Below are positions 7,019 through 7,062 of a DNA stretch of 7,062 bases, one piece after another; the stretch's first letter is position 1; every line of letters starts with the position of its first letter. The position numbers were made by a program, and so were the translations under genes. Source of the stretch: Gammaproteobacteria bacterium (lineage in GTDB: Bacteria > Pseudomonadota > Gammaproteobacteria > Steroidobacterales > Steroidobacteraceae); NCBI GenBank assembly GCA_030830595.1, contig JAURMS010000229.1, positions 1 to 7,062 of the forward strand, read 5' to 3'. The notes beneath the pieces were generated by a model, which saw only the letters and a program-made list of their open reading frames with translations, was not told the DNA's origin and made no database searches.

Positions 7019-7062
7019 GCTTGTCCACAAAGGCGCTGACGCCCTCGCGAGCATCCTCCGAA
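6993..7062 (-). CDS. Enoyl-CoA hydratase/isomerase (crotonase family), C-terminal tail only
   Basis: The last 22 codons and a TAA stop (6993-6995) are visible; the rest lies beyond the window. Read on the - strand, the tail is SEDAREGVSAF followed by VDKREARFRDR. This is the classic crotonase ending, in which SEDA-EG precedes a terminal AF--KR---F-R helix that packs on the trimer neighbour. Crotonases hydrate or isomerise enoyl-CoA thioesters. This member could be anything from a fatty-acid hydratase to a carnitinyl-CoA dehydratase (CaiD-like), because the tail does not discriminate. It overlaps the start of the acyl-CoA synthetase gene and is therefore probably the upstream member of the same operon. 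The assignment rests on a short but distinctive segment. Confidence 0.75.
   Translation of the reverse strand, partial: SEDAREGVSAFVDKREARFRDR

Noticed and set aside
6993..7054. ATG 7054 as the preferred start of the acyl-CoA synthetase
   Set aside because: It would overlap the hydratase by 62 bases, and the GGAGG before it abuts the ATG with no spacing. GTG 7018 is closer to the family's usual N-terminus, although ATG 7054 is not excluded.

Overview
The window is GC-rich, densely coding bacterial DNA. It carries five protein genes on two facing transcription units, and no tRNA, rRNA, CRISPR array, insertion sequence or phage gene is visible. A TonB-dependent outer-membrane receptor, a TPR-sulfotransferase and acyl-CoA catabolism genes point to a Gram-negative proteobacterium. 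My best guess is a heterotrophic, possibly marine gammaproteobacterium (Halieaceae or Cellvibrionales type), but the taxon is inferred from gene content only.

Left half, + strand. Bases 1-1908 hold the last 635 codons of a TonB-dependent receptor whose signal peptide and most of whose plug lie outside the window. A very strong intrinsic terminator with a UUCG tetraloop follows (1928-1957). Next is a 667-residue protein (1992-3995) with N-terminal tetratricopeptide repeats and a C-terminal PAPS-dependent sulfotransferase domain. Its ATG has no Shine-Dalgarno sequence. A -10-like hexamer sits just upstream at a distance that would give a leaderless mRNA.

Right half, - strand, read from 7062 down to 4000. 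First come the last 22 codons of a probable enoyl-CoA hydratase. Next is an ADP(NDP)-forming acyl-CoA synthetase of the single-chain acetate-CoA ligase family. Last is a zinc-dependent beta-keto acid cleavage enzyme (BKACE, formerly DUF849) that most resembles the 3-dehydrocarnitine-cleaving group. The three reading frames overlap end to end, so they almost certainly form one translationally coupled operon. A plausible job is activation and hydration of an unsaturated acid such as crotonobetaine, followed by cleavage of the derived beta-keto acid with acetyl-CoA. The ligase could also run in reverse and recover ATP from the acyl-CoA product. The substrate is inferred, not shown.

The two units converge with only 4 bases between stop codons at about 3996-3999 and no terminator hairpin there, so each should transcribe antisense RNA into the other. 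There is no gene-free stretch longer than about 85 bases. The only real intergenic region is 1909-1991.
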